Part shown: positions 27,135-35,701 of the stretch, piece after piece
Layout of the letters: the number at the start of each line of letters is the position of its first letter
Numbering within the stretch: the stretch's first letter is position 1
Source of the DNA: Methylophaga sp.
GTDB taxonomy: Bacteria > Pseudomonadota > Gammaproteobacteria > Nitrosococcales > Methylophagaceae
Reading direction: 5' to 3'
Assembly: GCA_002696735.1 (NCBI GenBank)
Contig: NZSL01000010.1
Coordinates: 106,983 to 170,982 of the forward strand
Length of the DNA stretch: 64,000 nt
Notes under the pieces: generated by a model
What the model saw: the letters and a program-made list of their open reading frames with translations, nothing else
Told to the model about the DNA's origin: nothing
Databases searched by the model: none
Made by a program: the position numbers and the translations under genes

Positions 27135-28090
27135 CTATTACGCATAATTTTTTTGGTGATGCTTTCAATTTTTTTAATTGAAATAAATGGTCGCCAGATA
27201 TGTTCGCCACCAAATTTCAGAGTAATAATTGGTGAAACTACATTTCCCAAGTTATAACCTGGACGCCATACGAAGTTTTTATCTTTACGGGTAATGGTTA
27301 TTGTGGGGATACCTAGCATTGCTGCAAGGTGTCCTCCACCTGAATCATTGCTAATCACCACTTTAGCTGCTCGCAGATATTCTATTAAATGTGCGATTTC
27401 CTGAAATGTTTTAACGTTTATTGTCCCAAACTTATCTTCTAAAAGTTCTTTTTCATGGGGCATAACAATAACTTCTACTTGAAACCCCATGCTCACTAGC
27501 TGTTTTGCAAGTTTATTAAAGCCTTTGATAGAAAAGTTCTTTTTAGGATTAGGCGTTGTTGGAAAAATCACAACTAAATTTTTAAATTGCTTAGGCTGAT
27601 GGAAAGTAACTGCAGGTAACGATGAATCGGCTTTAACACCTAATACCTCCAGCCCATACTCATCAACCCAGTCAATCATACTTTTTGTGCTGTTTTTATC
27701 TAAACACAGTGGACGGTTATTAAAACTACCTGATGATTGAGAGATTATGTCTTTATTTGAAAACGTTTTTGTTGGTAGTTTTTTAGAGTAATTTTTTGAT
27801 GTGAAAAGTAGTATATTTTTAGATACTTCTAAATCCACTAAATGCTTTTTTACCCACGGCGACAATACATCCAGAAGGATCAGATTGTACGTCGACATTA
27901 AAATATCAGGATCATTCGGCAAGCTCCCAAGCGTGAGCCAAGGGAAGTTTAATGTTGCTGAAGTGATGAAATTTGCAAACAGTGTAACTTCGTAACCACT
28001 ATTAGTAAGATTTTGTGCTAACCGTAAACAAATTGTGACATCACCAAGAGCAGGGAAAGGAACGATAGCTATTCTTTTAACTGATTTCAT
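27131..28090 (-). CDS. Glycosyltransferase family 9 (heptosyltransferase-like) protein
   Basis: A 319-residue GT9-like protein. The N-terminal IAIVPFPALGDVTICLRLA and the C-terminal VISNDSGGGHLAAMLGIP, followed by a basic stretch, match the ADP-heptose-binding fold. It is clearly more divergent than waaF and waaC here and visibly AT-richer, so it may use another heptose acceptor or be a recent acquisition. Its stop codon shares TTAA with that of the carbamoyltransferase, tail to tail. A third heptose or another sugar in the core is possible; not proven. Confidence 0.8.
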   Translation of the reverse strand: MKSVKRIAIVPFPALGDVTICLRLAQNLTNSGYEVTLFANFITSATLNFPWLTLGSLPNDPDILMSTYNLILLDVLSPWVKKHLVDLEVSKNILLFTSKNYSKKLPTKTFSNKDIISQSSGSFNNRPLCLDKNSTKSMIDWVDEYGLEVLGVKADSSLPAVTFHQPKQFKNLVVIFPTTPNPKKNFSIKGFNKLAKQLVSMGFQVEVIVMPHEKELLEDKFGTINVKTFQEIAHLIEYLRAAKVVISNDSGGGHLAAMLGIPTITITRKDKNFVWRPGYNLGNVVSPIITLKFGGEHIWRPFISIKKIESITKKIMRNS

Positions 28091-28132
28091 GCATTTAACA
28101 TTTTTATTTAATTATCTAGTGATTTTATCTGT

Positions 28133-29260
28133 TTACTTTCTTGTGGCTAACATTTCAATAAGTGACGCAGCCCGCTGCGGCATGCTATACAAATCATGTG
28201 TGGCGGCATAATCAAGAGCATTCACTGATAGCTCTTGCAGTCGTTGTTTATCGAGCATTTTAGTCAATTGTTGACTGAAAGCTGATGTATCTTCCGGCTG
28301 ATCGATACATTCGCCGCTGTTCGAGTCTTTTACATAATTGGCATAACCACAGGCACTGCTGACCATACTCGGCAGTCCAGCTACCATAGCTTCAAGAATC
28401 ACGGTACCGGTATTTTCAGAACGCGCCGGGTGTAAAAAAACATCTGCCGCCAACAGCCACTTCGATACATCATCGCGTCCACCCATAAAATGGGTTCGCT
28501 CAGCGACATCAAGCTTTTGCGCCAGTTGTTCAAAGGGTTTGGCATTATCTTCACCTACCACATACAAATGTGTATTTTCACGTAAAGCCTCTGGTAAAGC
28601 AGCCATGGCCTCGATAGCGAAATCAGCGCCTTTACGTTTAAAACCAGAGCCTATCATCAGCAGTAAAAAGTCATCATCATTTAACGATAACTTTTGGCGA
28701 AATTGCTGACGTTGTATTTGCCAGTCATCGGGCCTTACCCGATCCGGATCGATACCGGGCGGCAGATCTACCAGCCTTTCAGGGGGTGTCTGATAATACT
28801 GCTCAAACAGTTTGCGCTGTACTGATGAGATCATCATTGATACGGTCTGGCTCTGGGGTCCAAAAACGGCCCGCTCCCAGGCTTCATAAAACCTTACCCG
28901 GCCAAAAAACTGTTTGATGATATAACTGGGTTCTTGTCTGACTCGCGCCAGATAACAGGGATCGGCAGCGTAATACAAATCTAGTCCCGGCATTTTGTTA
29001 AAGCCAATCACCAGATCATAATTACCGGCGGCAATTAATGGCTGCGATTTATTATAAAAATCCCGTACTTTGGCATGATTGGTCAGCCCTGAAACCTTAA
29101 TCGGAATTTGGTTAAAACCGGGAATCGGATCGCCTAGCCATTCAATGTAATACACATCGATTTCATCCCCGGCATCGCGGCGAATTTCCAGAATCCGCCG
29201 AAAATCACGCGCCAGGCCGCCATAGGCAAAATATTTATACAGGCATACCGCCAGCTTCAT
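28133..29260 (-). CDS. waaG: LPS core glucosyltransferase I, WaaG type (GT4)
   Basis: A 375-residue GT4 enzyme. The N-terminal half carries the WaaG signature GFNKMPGLDLYYAADPCY; the C-terminal half has the donor-site FLHPARSENTGTVILEAMVAG. WaaG adds the first hexose of the outer core to heptose II, using a nucleotide sugar at the inner face of the membrane. It is downstream of the tandem kinase and waaP in the order waaP-kinase-waaG, the same three activities that cluster in Pseudomonas LPS loci. Confidence 0.92.
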   Translation of the reverse strand: MKLAVCLYKYFAYGGLARDFRRILEIRRDAGDEIDVYYIEWLGDPIPGFNQIPIKVSGLTNHAKVRDFYNKSQPLIAAGNYDLVIGFNKMPGLDLYYAADPCYLARVRQEPSYIIKQFFGRVRFYEAWERAVFGPQSQTVSMMISSVQRKLFEQYYQTPPERLVDLPPGIDPDRVRPDDWQIQRQQFRQKLSLNDDDFLLLMIGSGFKRKGADFAIEAMAALPEALRENTHLYVVGEDNAKPFEQLAQKLDVAERTHFMGGRDDVSKWLLAADVFLHPARSENTGTVILEAMVAGLPSMVSSACGYANYVKDSNSGECIDQPEDTSAFSQQLTKMLDKQRLQELSVNALDYAATHDLYSMPQRAASLIEMLATRK

Positions 29261-29287
29261 AAATGCGTTCCGTTTAACACTGAATTA

Positions 29288-30679
29288 CTACCTTTCTGCT
29301 TTGATCGCTTTGGTTAACAGGTGACGAGTTTCGCCTACCGGCCAATTGCGTAAAAATCGCTGCTGATCCTGTTTATGCAAACTCTTGAAACCGGTTTTGG
29401 TGATTTGCTGCATCGCATCCAAATCAATCAGCCAGATTTTTTGCTGATTATCGACCAGCCAGTTGCTGGCTTTTAAATCGCCATGATAAATATGATGCAG
29501 ATGTAACTGCTCAAACAAATCGCTGATTTGCTGCAGCATCTCAGGTTGCTGAATTTCCGAGTCAGAAAGGTCTGCCAATGAACGCCCTGCAATATGCTCG
29601 CAGATAAAATAAGCTTTATGCCGCAGTCCGAAAAACCGCTGTTCGACAAAGCCAAGTGGTTGCGGTGTGGCAATGCCCAGAAACTCCAACAGATTGGCAT
29701 TGTACCAGGACACATTGGCACGACTTTTACGCAGACAACGCCGTAAGAAATGCCATGGCGTTTTCATATTATAGCGTTTGATAACTAACGGTTGTCCCGC
29801 CAGTTCACTTTTAACCACGGTAGCAGAGTTACCTTTTTTCAGAGAAATTCCGTCCTGCATCACTTGATTTAACACCGTTAAAGGCTGCTCTGCTAAAGAG
29901 GAAGATAAATTGGCACGCCATGCCGCCTCGAACATCAAAGATTTTCGATAACGTGTCATGGTGCAGGATCGAAACTGCTTTTTCAGATAATGCGCTTGGC
30001 GATAGTCACGGGCTTTTTTAATCTTGCCGAGTAATTGCTGCTCAACAATAGGATCCAGCACCATATTTCTGGCAGCAAAATAGGCGGGCAAACCATTTAA
30101 CAACCACTCCTGCTGCTCCAGAGGAAACTGGGCCATCAGCCGTGCCAGATTATTCAGGCAGGTTGCCATTTTCAACGGCTTTTTCGGGCAAACCACGGAA
30201 GCCAAGTCCAATAAATAGAGTGTGTTATTGGAAAACACAAAATTATCCAGATGCGGATCCTGCTGATAGCACTGGTTTTGATGGCAACGGCCAAACAAAT
30301 CAAATAAGGCCGTCAGCGGGAACACATCCTCTGATAATTCATTTAAGGTGACTGCCTTCGGTAAAAAGGCATAGACGATAAAACTGATGCCCTGCTGATC
30401 GTCGGCATGCTGCAAAATTGGCGCGACGGCAATATCAGCTTTTGTGCAATGTTGATGTGCTGCCAGTTCACGTTGATATTCCTGCTCGCCTTTGCCTTGT
30501 GCAGTAAATAACTTGAGGACATATTCGCCGCTTTCATCGCTGGCATGCAGCACGATTCGCCGTCCGGCGAGAAACCGTAATACCGAATGGATTTGATAAA
30601 CCACTCCGCCCAGTTCCAGCTCAACCGGAAAAGTAGCAGGTAGTTCTTTTAATAAACTTTCAGCAGTCTGCATCACCAT
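29288..30679 (-). CDS. Tandem kinase-fold protein of the LPS-core locus
   Basis: A 463-residue protein with two kinase-like domains. The N-terminal one (about 1-240) has the Lys strand YVLKLF and a catalytic-loop variant QQDPHLDNF followed by LLDLAS. The C-terminal one (about 245-463) has the classical loop YHGDLKASNWLV and DLDAM in place of DFG, as in WaaP/InaA relatives. Both retain the catalytic Asp and the metal Asn, so both may be active. Pseudomonas LPS loci have one or more comparable kinases (WapP, WapQ and a PA5006-like protein). Substrate unknown; likely core heptose or hexose. The start overlaps the waaP stop (TAATG). Confidence 0.78.
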   Translation of the reverse strand: MVMQTAESLLKELPATFPVELELGGVVYQIHSVLRFLAGRRIVLHASDESGEYVLKLFTAQGKGEQEYQRELAAHQHCTKADIAVAPILQHADDQQGISFIVYAFLPKAVTLNELSEDVFPLTALFDLFGRCHQNQCYQQDPHLDNFVFSNNTLYLLDLASVVCPKKPLKMATCLNNLARLMAQFPLEQQEWLLNGLPAYFAARNMVLDPIVEQQLLGKIKKARDYRQAHYLKKQFRSCTMTRYRKSLMFEAAWRANLSSSLAEQPLTVLNQVMQDGISLKKGNSATVVKSELAGQPLVIKRYNMKTPWHFLRRCLRKSRANVSWYNANLLEFLGIATPQPLGFVEQRFFGLRHKAYFICEHIAGRSLADLSDSEIQQPEMLQQISDLFEQLHLHHIYHGDLKASNWLVDNQQKIWLIDLDAMQQITKTGFKSLHKQDQQRFLRNWPVGETRHLLTKAIKAER

Positions 30680-31488
30680 TATTCCGCCAATAACTTCTGG
30701 GCACGGCGTTCCACCTCACGCCATAAATCAGCTTGCTCTTTCAGCAATGTCCGCAGCGGCAATCCTGAATAAATCTGCATAAACCGTAATTTGTCCCGTT
30801 TGGTCAAAGGTACTCTGGAAGCCGAAAAATACAGACTGCCCAAATCTTTTATCTGCCAGCGTTTCGGTGTTTTCTGGCGAATAGTGGCACGATGTAAATC
30901 AATCAGATACACCGGCGTGTTATCTGTAAAAGTATTATTTTCGGCAAAGCGTTCATCGAGCAGAAAATGACACAGATAAAAATCACGATGATTCATGCCG
31001 TTTTTATGCATGGTGCCCGCCATATTGGCCAGCTTTCGAATCAAAGCCTGCTTGGTGGCAAAGCTTGGTGGACGCTGTTGCCACTGCTCACCAACAAATT
31101 CCAAGCTCATGGTATTGATTAAATCATCGGTGATCACAAACGAACGTAAGGTCGCCGGATTAATGCCCTTCTCGCCGTAACCGGCCAGCGTCATGGTCTC
31201 AATGCCATGTTTTTCCAGAAAATAAATTGCCTGCCATTCATTGCGCGCACTGATAATCGGTAAACGTAATTGCAGCAGATTTTTGATGATTTCAGACCAG
31301 CCGACACCTTGATGATATTTCAGAAAATACGACTGTTCATTAAGCTCGAAGCGCAAGGTCCGGCGGCCCTCTTTATCACGAAAGATCTCGCCATCAATGT
31401 TCGCCAAAATATCAAACACCGGTTTATCGGCCCAGACCTGGGCCAAATCTTGTCGCAAATAACAGGAATTCTTTTTCATTAAGGCCAT
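30679..31488 (-). CDS. waaP: LPS core heptose(I) kinase
   Basis: A 269-residue WaaP (RfaP) that phosphorylates heptose I of the inner core from ATP. Family marks are the N-terminal GEIFRDKEGRRTLRFEL, SYFLKYHQG with the ATP-binding Lys, FVITDDL, and the catalytic loop NHRDFYLCHFLLD with IDLHRA. It gives phosphate groups that stabilise the outer membrane and is often essential in Pseudomonas. A second in-frame ATG at codon 4 is an equally possible start. It is divergent from gmhA across a 106-bp region holding a short palindrome. Confidence 0.95.
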   Translation of the reverse strand: MALMKKNSCYLRQDLAQVWADKPVFDILANIDGEIFRDKEGRRTLRFELNEQSYFLKYHQGVGWSEIIKNLLQLRLPIISARNEWQAIYFLEKHGIETMTLAGYGEKGINPATLRSFVITDDLINTMSLEFVGEQWQQRPPSFATKQALIRKLANMAGTMHKNGMNHRDFYLCHFLLDERFAENNTFTDNTPVYLIDLHRATIRQKTPKRWQIKDLGSLYFSASRVPLTKRDKLRFMQIYSGLPLRTLLKEQADLWREVERRAQKLLAE

Positions 31489-31513
31489 CTAAAGGCTATG
31501 CCAAGCAGTGAGT

Positions 31514-31544
31514 TGTGCGAACGCGCACAGCGTTTTGTTACACT
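31514..31544. promoter_or_regulatory. Short palindrome and possible gmhA promoter in the waaP/gmhA divergent gap
   Basis: TGTGCG-AACG-CGCACA is a 6-bp inverted repeat at 31514-31529, just upstream of TGTTACACT (extended -10-like, TACACT at 31539-31544), 50 nt before the gmhA GTG. It could be an operator serving both directions. Weak evidence. Confidence 0.3.
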
Positions 31545-31594
31545 GTTTGCAGGAAACCACAAATACTACCACCAGAGCCGAAATGAGGTAAGCC

Positions 31595-32158
31595 GTGTCA
31601 TTTAAATCCACCTTGCAACGCCACCAAAAGATGATTGAAAGCTTGTTTGAAATGGAGCCTCAATTAAATGATTTACTGGCCCTTATCAGCGACTGCGTGC
31701 TGAATGACAATAAAGTGTTGTTCTTTGGCAATGGCGGCAGCGCTTCTGATGCCCAGCATCTGGCCGCGGAGTTTGTCATTCGTTATAAAGAAGATCGCAG
31801 ACCACTGGCCGCGATTGCGCTGACCACCGACACTTCAATTCTGACGGCTCACAGTAACGATTACAGTTTTGAAACCGTATTCGATCGGCAAATTCAGGCG
31901 CTGGCCCGACCCGGCGATGTGGCGATTGGTTTATCGACTTCCGGTAACAGTGCCAATGTGATTAACGGCATTAACGCCGCGAAAAAAGCCGGTTGTGCAA
32001 CGATTGCCTTTACCGGTCATAGTGGTGGACAACTTAAAGCCATTGCTGATCATTGTGTCTGTGTAGCCGATACTGAAACCGCTCGGGTTCAAGAAGGCCA
32101 TATCCTGATTGGTCACTGGTTGTGTGAAGCACTGGACGAGAAACTCAGCAAAGCATGA
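31595..32158 (+). CDS. gmhA: Phosphoheptose isomerase (sedoheptulose-7-phosphate isomerase)
   Basis: A 187-residue SIS-domain protein that converts sedoheptulose 7-phosphate to D-glycero-D-manno-heptose 7-phosphate, the first step of ADP-heptose synthesis. Active-site stretches FFGNGGSASDAQHLAAEF, STSGNSANVI and QEGHILIGHWLC match GmhA; DiaA is a close relative but lacks the LPS context. The start is a GTG with GAGGTA upstream; no nearby ATG fits. The stop overlaps the next gene by ATGA. Confidence 0.93.
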   Translation: MSFKSTLQRHQKMIESLFEMEPQLNDLLALISDCVLNDNKVLFFGNGGSASDAQHLAAEFVIRYKEDRRPLAAIALTTDTSILTAHSNDYSFETVFDRQIQALARPGDVAIGLSTSGNSANVINGINAAKKAGCATIAFTGHSGGQLKAIADHCVCVADTETARVQEGHILIGHWLCEALDEKLSKA

Positions 32159-33354
32159 GTCAAAAAATCATCACCGCAGATGTGGTCATTGTTGGCGCCG
32201 GCATTGCCGGATTATGGCTGCATAACCGATTGAGCCAGTTGGGTTATCACTGCCTGCTATTGGAAAATCAGAAAATTGGTCATGCCCAGACCCTTAGTGC
32301 TCAGGGCATTATTCATGGCGGCAGCAAATATGCGTTAAATGGCATTTTATCCAACGCCGCGCAAACCATCAGTGAGATGCCAGCCCGCTGGAAAGCCTGT
32401 CTGCAAGGCAACGGCGAAATCGATTTATCCAGCGTCAATGTGTTTACCGACCATCAACTGCTCTGGTCCACACAAAGCTTGTCTTCCAAAATGGTGTCGT
32501 TTTTTGCCAGCAAGGCACTGCAAAGCCGGATGCAGAATATTCCCAAATCCGAACGCAGCGGCTTGTTTGCCGATGAAGGTTTTAAAGGCGCGTTATACCA
32601 GTTGGATGAACCGGTACTGGATGTTGCCAGTTTGCTTAAAGCCTTAATCAAGCCTTATGCCGCAACGATTTTAAAGACACCAGACATAGAACCGGAATGG
32701 ATCAAGCAGGATGGCAATATCACTGCCTTGCGCTTTGGTGAAGAACTGGAAATTCAGGCCCAGCAGTTTGTACTGACTTCCGGTGAAGGCACGGGTGAAC
32801 TGTTAAAAAGCCTGCAACTGACCCGACCCAAAATGCAGAAACGGCCTTTACAAATGTTGCTCTGCAAATCCAAAGATCCAGCCAACCCGCTACCGCAGAT
32901 TTATGCGCATAGTCTTGGCAGTGGCAGTAAACCGATTGCCACCATCAGTAGCCATCCCGATAAAACCGGCAATATCGTCTGGTATCTCGGTGGCAATATC
33001 GCCGAAGAAGGTGTCGGCAAAGATCCCGCTAAATTGGTTGAAGAAGCAAGAGCTTTACTCAAACAAATACTGCCGTGGTTTACCCTGCCGGAACTGGAAT
33101 GGACTACGCATAACGTCAATCGCGCCGAACCCAAACAAAGCGGTTTTGCACGGCCGGATAGCGCCTATGTCAGCAGCCATAATAACCTGCATATCGCCTG
33201 GCCGACCAAACTCGCCCTGTCCCCCGACCTGGCTGATAAAGTTATTGAAGCACTGGCAAAACAAAATGTGCAAAAAACAGCCCATCCAGAACAGCATATT
33301 TTGCCCCTGGCACAACTGGCTGAACCACTCTGGGATCGGGCATTTACAAAATGA
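32155..33354 (+). CDS. FAD-dependent oxidoreductase (DAO family) coupled to gmhA
   Basis: A 399-residue flavoprotein. It opens with the FAD-binding VVIVGAGIAGLWL, followed by the conserved acidic strand end LLLEN, and has a second FAD-contact segment AQGIIHGGSKYAL. The family (glycine/D-amino acid oxidases) oxidises C-N or C-O bonds of small molecules. It overlaps gmhA by ATGA and the aldo/keto reductase by 4 nt, so the three are one translational unit. No known LPS step uses such an enzyme; a role in modifying a heptose or another core sugar is speculation. Confidence 0.8.
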   Translation: MSQKIITADVVIVGAGIAGLWLHNRLSQLGYHCLLLENQKIGHAQTLSAQGIIHGGSKYALNGILSNAAQTISEMPARWKACLQGNGEIDLSSVNVFTDHQLLWSTQSLSSKMVSFFASKALQSRMQNIPKSERSGLFADEGFKGALYQLDEPVLDVASLLKALIKPYAATILKTPDIEPEWIKQDGNITALRFGEELEIQAQQFVLTSGEGTGELLKSLQLTRPKMQKRPLQMLLCKSKDPANPLPQIYAHSLGSGSKPIATISSHPDKTGNIVWYLGGNIAEEGVGKDPAKLVEEARALLKQILPWFTLPELEWTTHNVNRAEPKQSGFARPDSAYVSSHNNLHIAWPTKLALSPDLADKVIEALAKQNVQKTAHPEQHILPLAQLAEPLWDRAFTK

Positions 33355-34154
33355 ATAAACTGCCAAAAAAAACCATTCCCGGCACCGGGCTGGATGTTTC
33401 GGTACTGGGACTCGGCACCGTCAAATTGGGTCGAGATAAAGGCGTTAAATACCCCGAATCTTTTACCATTCCCAATGATGAAGCCACCCTCGCCTTGCTG
33501 CAGCAAGCCTGGGATTTAGGCATCAATCTGATTGATACCGCCCCTGCCTACGGCAACAGCGAACAACGCCTTGGCGAGTTATTGCCCCAACTGCCACATG
33601 ACTGGATTATCTGCTCCAAAGCCGGAGAACAGTTTGATGCCAAGACCGGCGAGTCACATTTCGATTTTTCCCATGATGCGATTATTAGAAGTGTTGAACA
33701 AAGTCTGCAACGTCTCAATCGAGAAATGATTGATATTGTGCTGATTCACTCCGACGGCAACGATGTACCTATCATTGAACAATATCAGGCATTGGAAACA
33801 CTCAATGAGTTAAAACAACAAGGTCTGATTGGCGCTACCGGCATATCCAGCAAAACCGTCGATGGCGGCCTGCTCGCCCTGCAACAATCCGATATCGTCA
33901 TGGTCACCCATAACCTCGCCTATCAGGACGAACAAATCGTGATTGATACGGCCAACCAGCTCAATAAAGCGATCTTTATCAAAAAAGCCTTTGCCAGTGG
34001 GCATTTGCCTGCCAACTCAACCAAAGACAGCGTCAGTGCCAGCTTTGAAATGATCTTTGCTAATCCAGCGGTGGCCAGTGTGGTGGTTGGGACGATTAAC
34101 CCGGTGCATTTGGCTGATAATGTGGCTAAGGCTATTGCGGCTTTTGATAAGTAA
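33351..34154 (+). CDS. Aldo/keto reductase
   Basis: A 267-residue NAD(P)H-dependent oxidoreductase, somewhat shorter than the usual 300-330. The tetrad is visible: Asp in LIDTAPAYG, Tyr in the same motif, Lys in ICSKAG and His in VLIHSDG. The cofactor end has VVVGTINPVHL. The family reduces sugar and steroid carbonyls. It is coupled to the preceding flavoprotein (4-nt overlap), and both may act on the product of gmhA or on another core sugar. Repeat copy A starts directly after its stop codon. Confidence 0.88.
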   Translation: MNKLPKKTIPGTGLDVSVLGLGTVKLGRDKGVKYPESFTIPNDEATLALLQQAWDLGINLIDTAPAYGNSEQRLGELLPQLPHDWIICSKAGEQFDAKTGESHFDFSHDAIIRSVEQSLQRLNREMIDIVLIHSDGNDVPIIEQYQALETLNELKQQGLIGATGISSKTVDGGLLALQQSDIVMVTHNLAYQDEQIVIDTANQLNKAIFIKKAFASGHLPANSTKDSVSASFEMIFANPAVASVVVGTINPVHLADNVAKAIAAFDK

Positions 34155-34236
34155 TTAACCACAGAGACACGGAGGGCACGGAGATTTTTGAGGTTCAAAG
34201 ATTTATCCGCAGATTACGCAGATGGACGCAGATTTA
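34155..34236 (+). repeat. Inverted repeat copy A (left end of the HEPN segment)
   Basis: Begins TTAACCACAGAGACACGGAG and ends in three tandem approximately 10-bp units starting CGCAGAT. The same sequence recurs inverted at 35592-35667 and, in the second locus, at 42377-42406 and 42975-43047. It starts at the base after the aldo/keto reductase stop codon. Confidence 0.85.
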
Positions 34237-34515
34237 AAAAAATGGGTTTAGGGACAACTAAATAATTGTAAAAACCTTTAATAAATTAATTTTCAGTGAT
34301 TATGATAGCTACCATTCTAGCGGCTAATGTATTAGTGGTTCTGACAAACTTTTTTACAAGCTTAAATTCGTCGCGAATGGTTTTTTGTTCTTATTTTGAG
34401 AGTGACCAACCATAAGCTTTTTAATTTCGAATACTCAACAAGGATAGAAGGTTTTGCATGAGATTTATTATGAAACAACTTATTCCAGTTACACTCTGCT
34501 AAGTATCGTATAACG

Positions 34516-34884
34516 ATGTTTGAACTTAAGCCTTTCTACAAGACTTTATTCTATGTATCGGCAGCTCTCCTTGGGTTACAGATAGCTTTTGTAATGAGTT
34601 TTTTGCAGAGCCCTTCTGTTGGCTGGAAATATTATTTGGCAATCATTGCTAGTGCGTTCTCAATCCCTCTACTTACAGGAGCTTGCTTGGCAGCATTGTT
34701 TGGTTACTCGAAGCAACTTCAAGCACTACTCATCACTGGGGCAATGTTCACTGGGCTTTGGCTTATTCTTTTATTTATGAGTTATTCGTTGATAGCGGGG
34801 ATCATTCTTTTATTAGTGGGCTTAATTAGTTTCAAGATGCTTTATTATCACTATCAGGACCTCAAGAAAAAGGTGAATTCATAG
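34516..34884 (+). CDS. Small polytopic membrane protein, unknown
   Basis: A 122-residue protein with four hydrophobic segments (about 10-30, 38-62, 68-88 and 92-110) and a short basic C-terminal tail. There is no recognisable family. The ribosome-binding site is weak. It is the first gene inside the repeat-bounded segment and precedes a HEPN-motif gene by 108 nt. Membrane proteins often accompany HEPN toxins in anti-phage modules, but nothing in this sequence shows that role. Confidence 0.55.
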   Translation: MFELKPFYKTLFYVSAALLGLQIAFVMSFLQSPSVGWKYYLAIIASAFSIPLLTGACLAALFGYSKQLQALLITGAMFTGLWLILLFMSYSLIAGIILLLVGLISFKMLYYHYQDLKKKVNS

Positions 34885-34992
34885 AGTAAGGGGATTATTT
34901 TGGTGTTATCTCATTTAGTTAGCATGGAAGGTTGGAATATTTTTGTAAACTTCGCTTTTTATTTGTTGTGATTGCTTGTGTGAGGTAGAGAT

Positions 34993-35505
34993 ATGGACGA
35001 TGCCTACGAAAATAAACGTAAATCAGTGAAAAGGTTGCATGAAAAAGCACGCCATTTGCGAGGAAGCTTTTTAAATTCTGTAGCTGTAATTGAGCGCGAA
35101 ATTGCAGTCATATTGACAGAATATTTTTGCACCAATGATGAAGATAAAAGAGAGCTTTTCTATACCAAGGTTGCAGAAAAAATATCCCTGCAGAAGAAGA
35201 AAGAAATTCTCATAGAAATTGTTAAAACCGATTACCCTATATACTGGGAACAAAACAGAGAGTTTTTAAACAATATTCAGCAAATTCAAGAATTTAGAAA
35301 CAAACTAGCTCATTCCGTTCTAGATGTTTCTGATGAAGCCTTGATGCGTCCACTAGATGAAGGAGTCGGCTTTGTTCAGTGGAATAAAGGCGCTCCAATA
35401 ACAGATAATGAATTTCAAGTATGGGATGTAAAAGCCAATATGCTCCTTTCAACATTGCTGGAAATAAAACGGCTGCTACCATTTAAGCAAAGTAGGTTGG
35501 CTTGA
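34993..35505 (+). CDS. HEPN-motif protein, unknown (possible RNase-type toxin)
   Basis: A 170-residue, largely helical protein with no membrane segment. The motif FRNKLAHS at about 101-108 is the R-x4-H active-site signature (Arg102, His107) of HEPN-fold ribonucleases, preceded by long helices as expected. HEPN proteins include toxins, Abi proteins and CRISPR RNases. GAGGTAG upstream of the ATG is a good ribosome-binding site. It lies inside the inverted-repeat segment behind a small membrane protein. No antitoxin gene is recognisable. Some HEPN-like motifs are not catalytic, so activity is unproven. Confidence 0.6.
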   Translation: MDDAYENKRKSVKRLHEKARHLRGSFLNSVAVIEREIAVILTEYFCTNDEDKRELFYTKVAEKISLQKKKEILIEIVKTDYPIYWEQNREFLNNIQQIQEFRNKLAHSVLDVSDEALMRPLDEGVGFVQWNKGAPITDNEFQVWDVKANMLLSTLLEIKRLLPFKQSRLA

Positions 35506-35591
35506 GCTTGTGAAACCCAACATTTTCAACCTGCATTTTCGATATTTATTAGGTTTAATTGCATTCAACCAAGCCTACCAAAACACCCTAA

Positions 35592-35667
35592 TAATCTGTG
35601 AGAATCTGCGTAATCTGCGGATAAACTTCTTTGAAACCTCAGTGCCCTCTGTGTCTCTGTGGTTTAT
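35592..35667 (-). repeat. Inverted repeat copy B (right end of the HEPN segment)
   Basis: On the minus strand it reads AAACCACAGAGACACAGAG, then GGGCACTGAG, and later ATCCGCAGATTACGCAGAT, matching copy A with a few substitutions. A further fragment of the ATCCGCAGATT core lies at 35681-35697, just outside the segment and next to the hldE stop. Confidence 0.85.
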
Positions 35668-35701
35668 TAATCTTAATAAATAATCTGCGGATAAATTGCC
35701 T

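Larger units (their letters stand above)
34155..35667. mobile_element. AT-rich segment bounded by inverted repeats (possible non-autonomous mobile unit)
   Basis: Copies A and B of a roughly 75-80 bp repeat lie at the two ends in inverted orientation, with TTAACCACAGAG-type termini facing outward. The interior carries two small genes, is visibly AT-richer than the conserved LPS genes on both sides, and contains no transposase or recombinase. It lies between two convergent genes, so it breaks no operon. The 279 bp between copy A and the first gene are AT-rich with no recognised feature. No clear target-site duplication was found. Confidence 0.5.
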
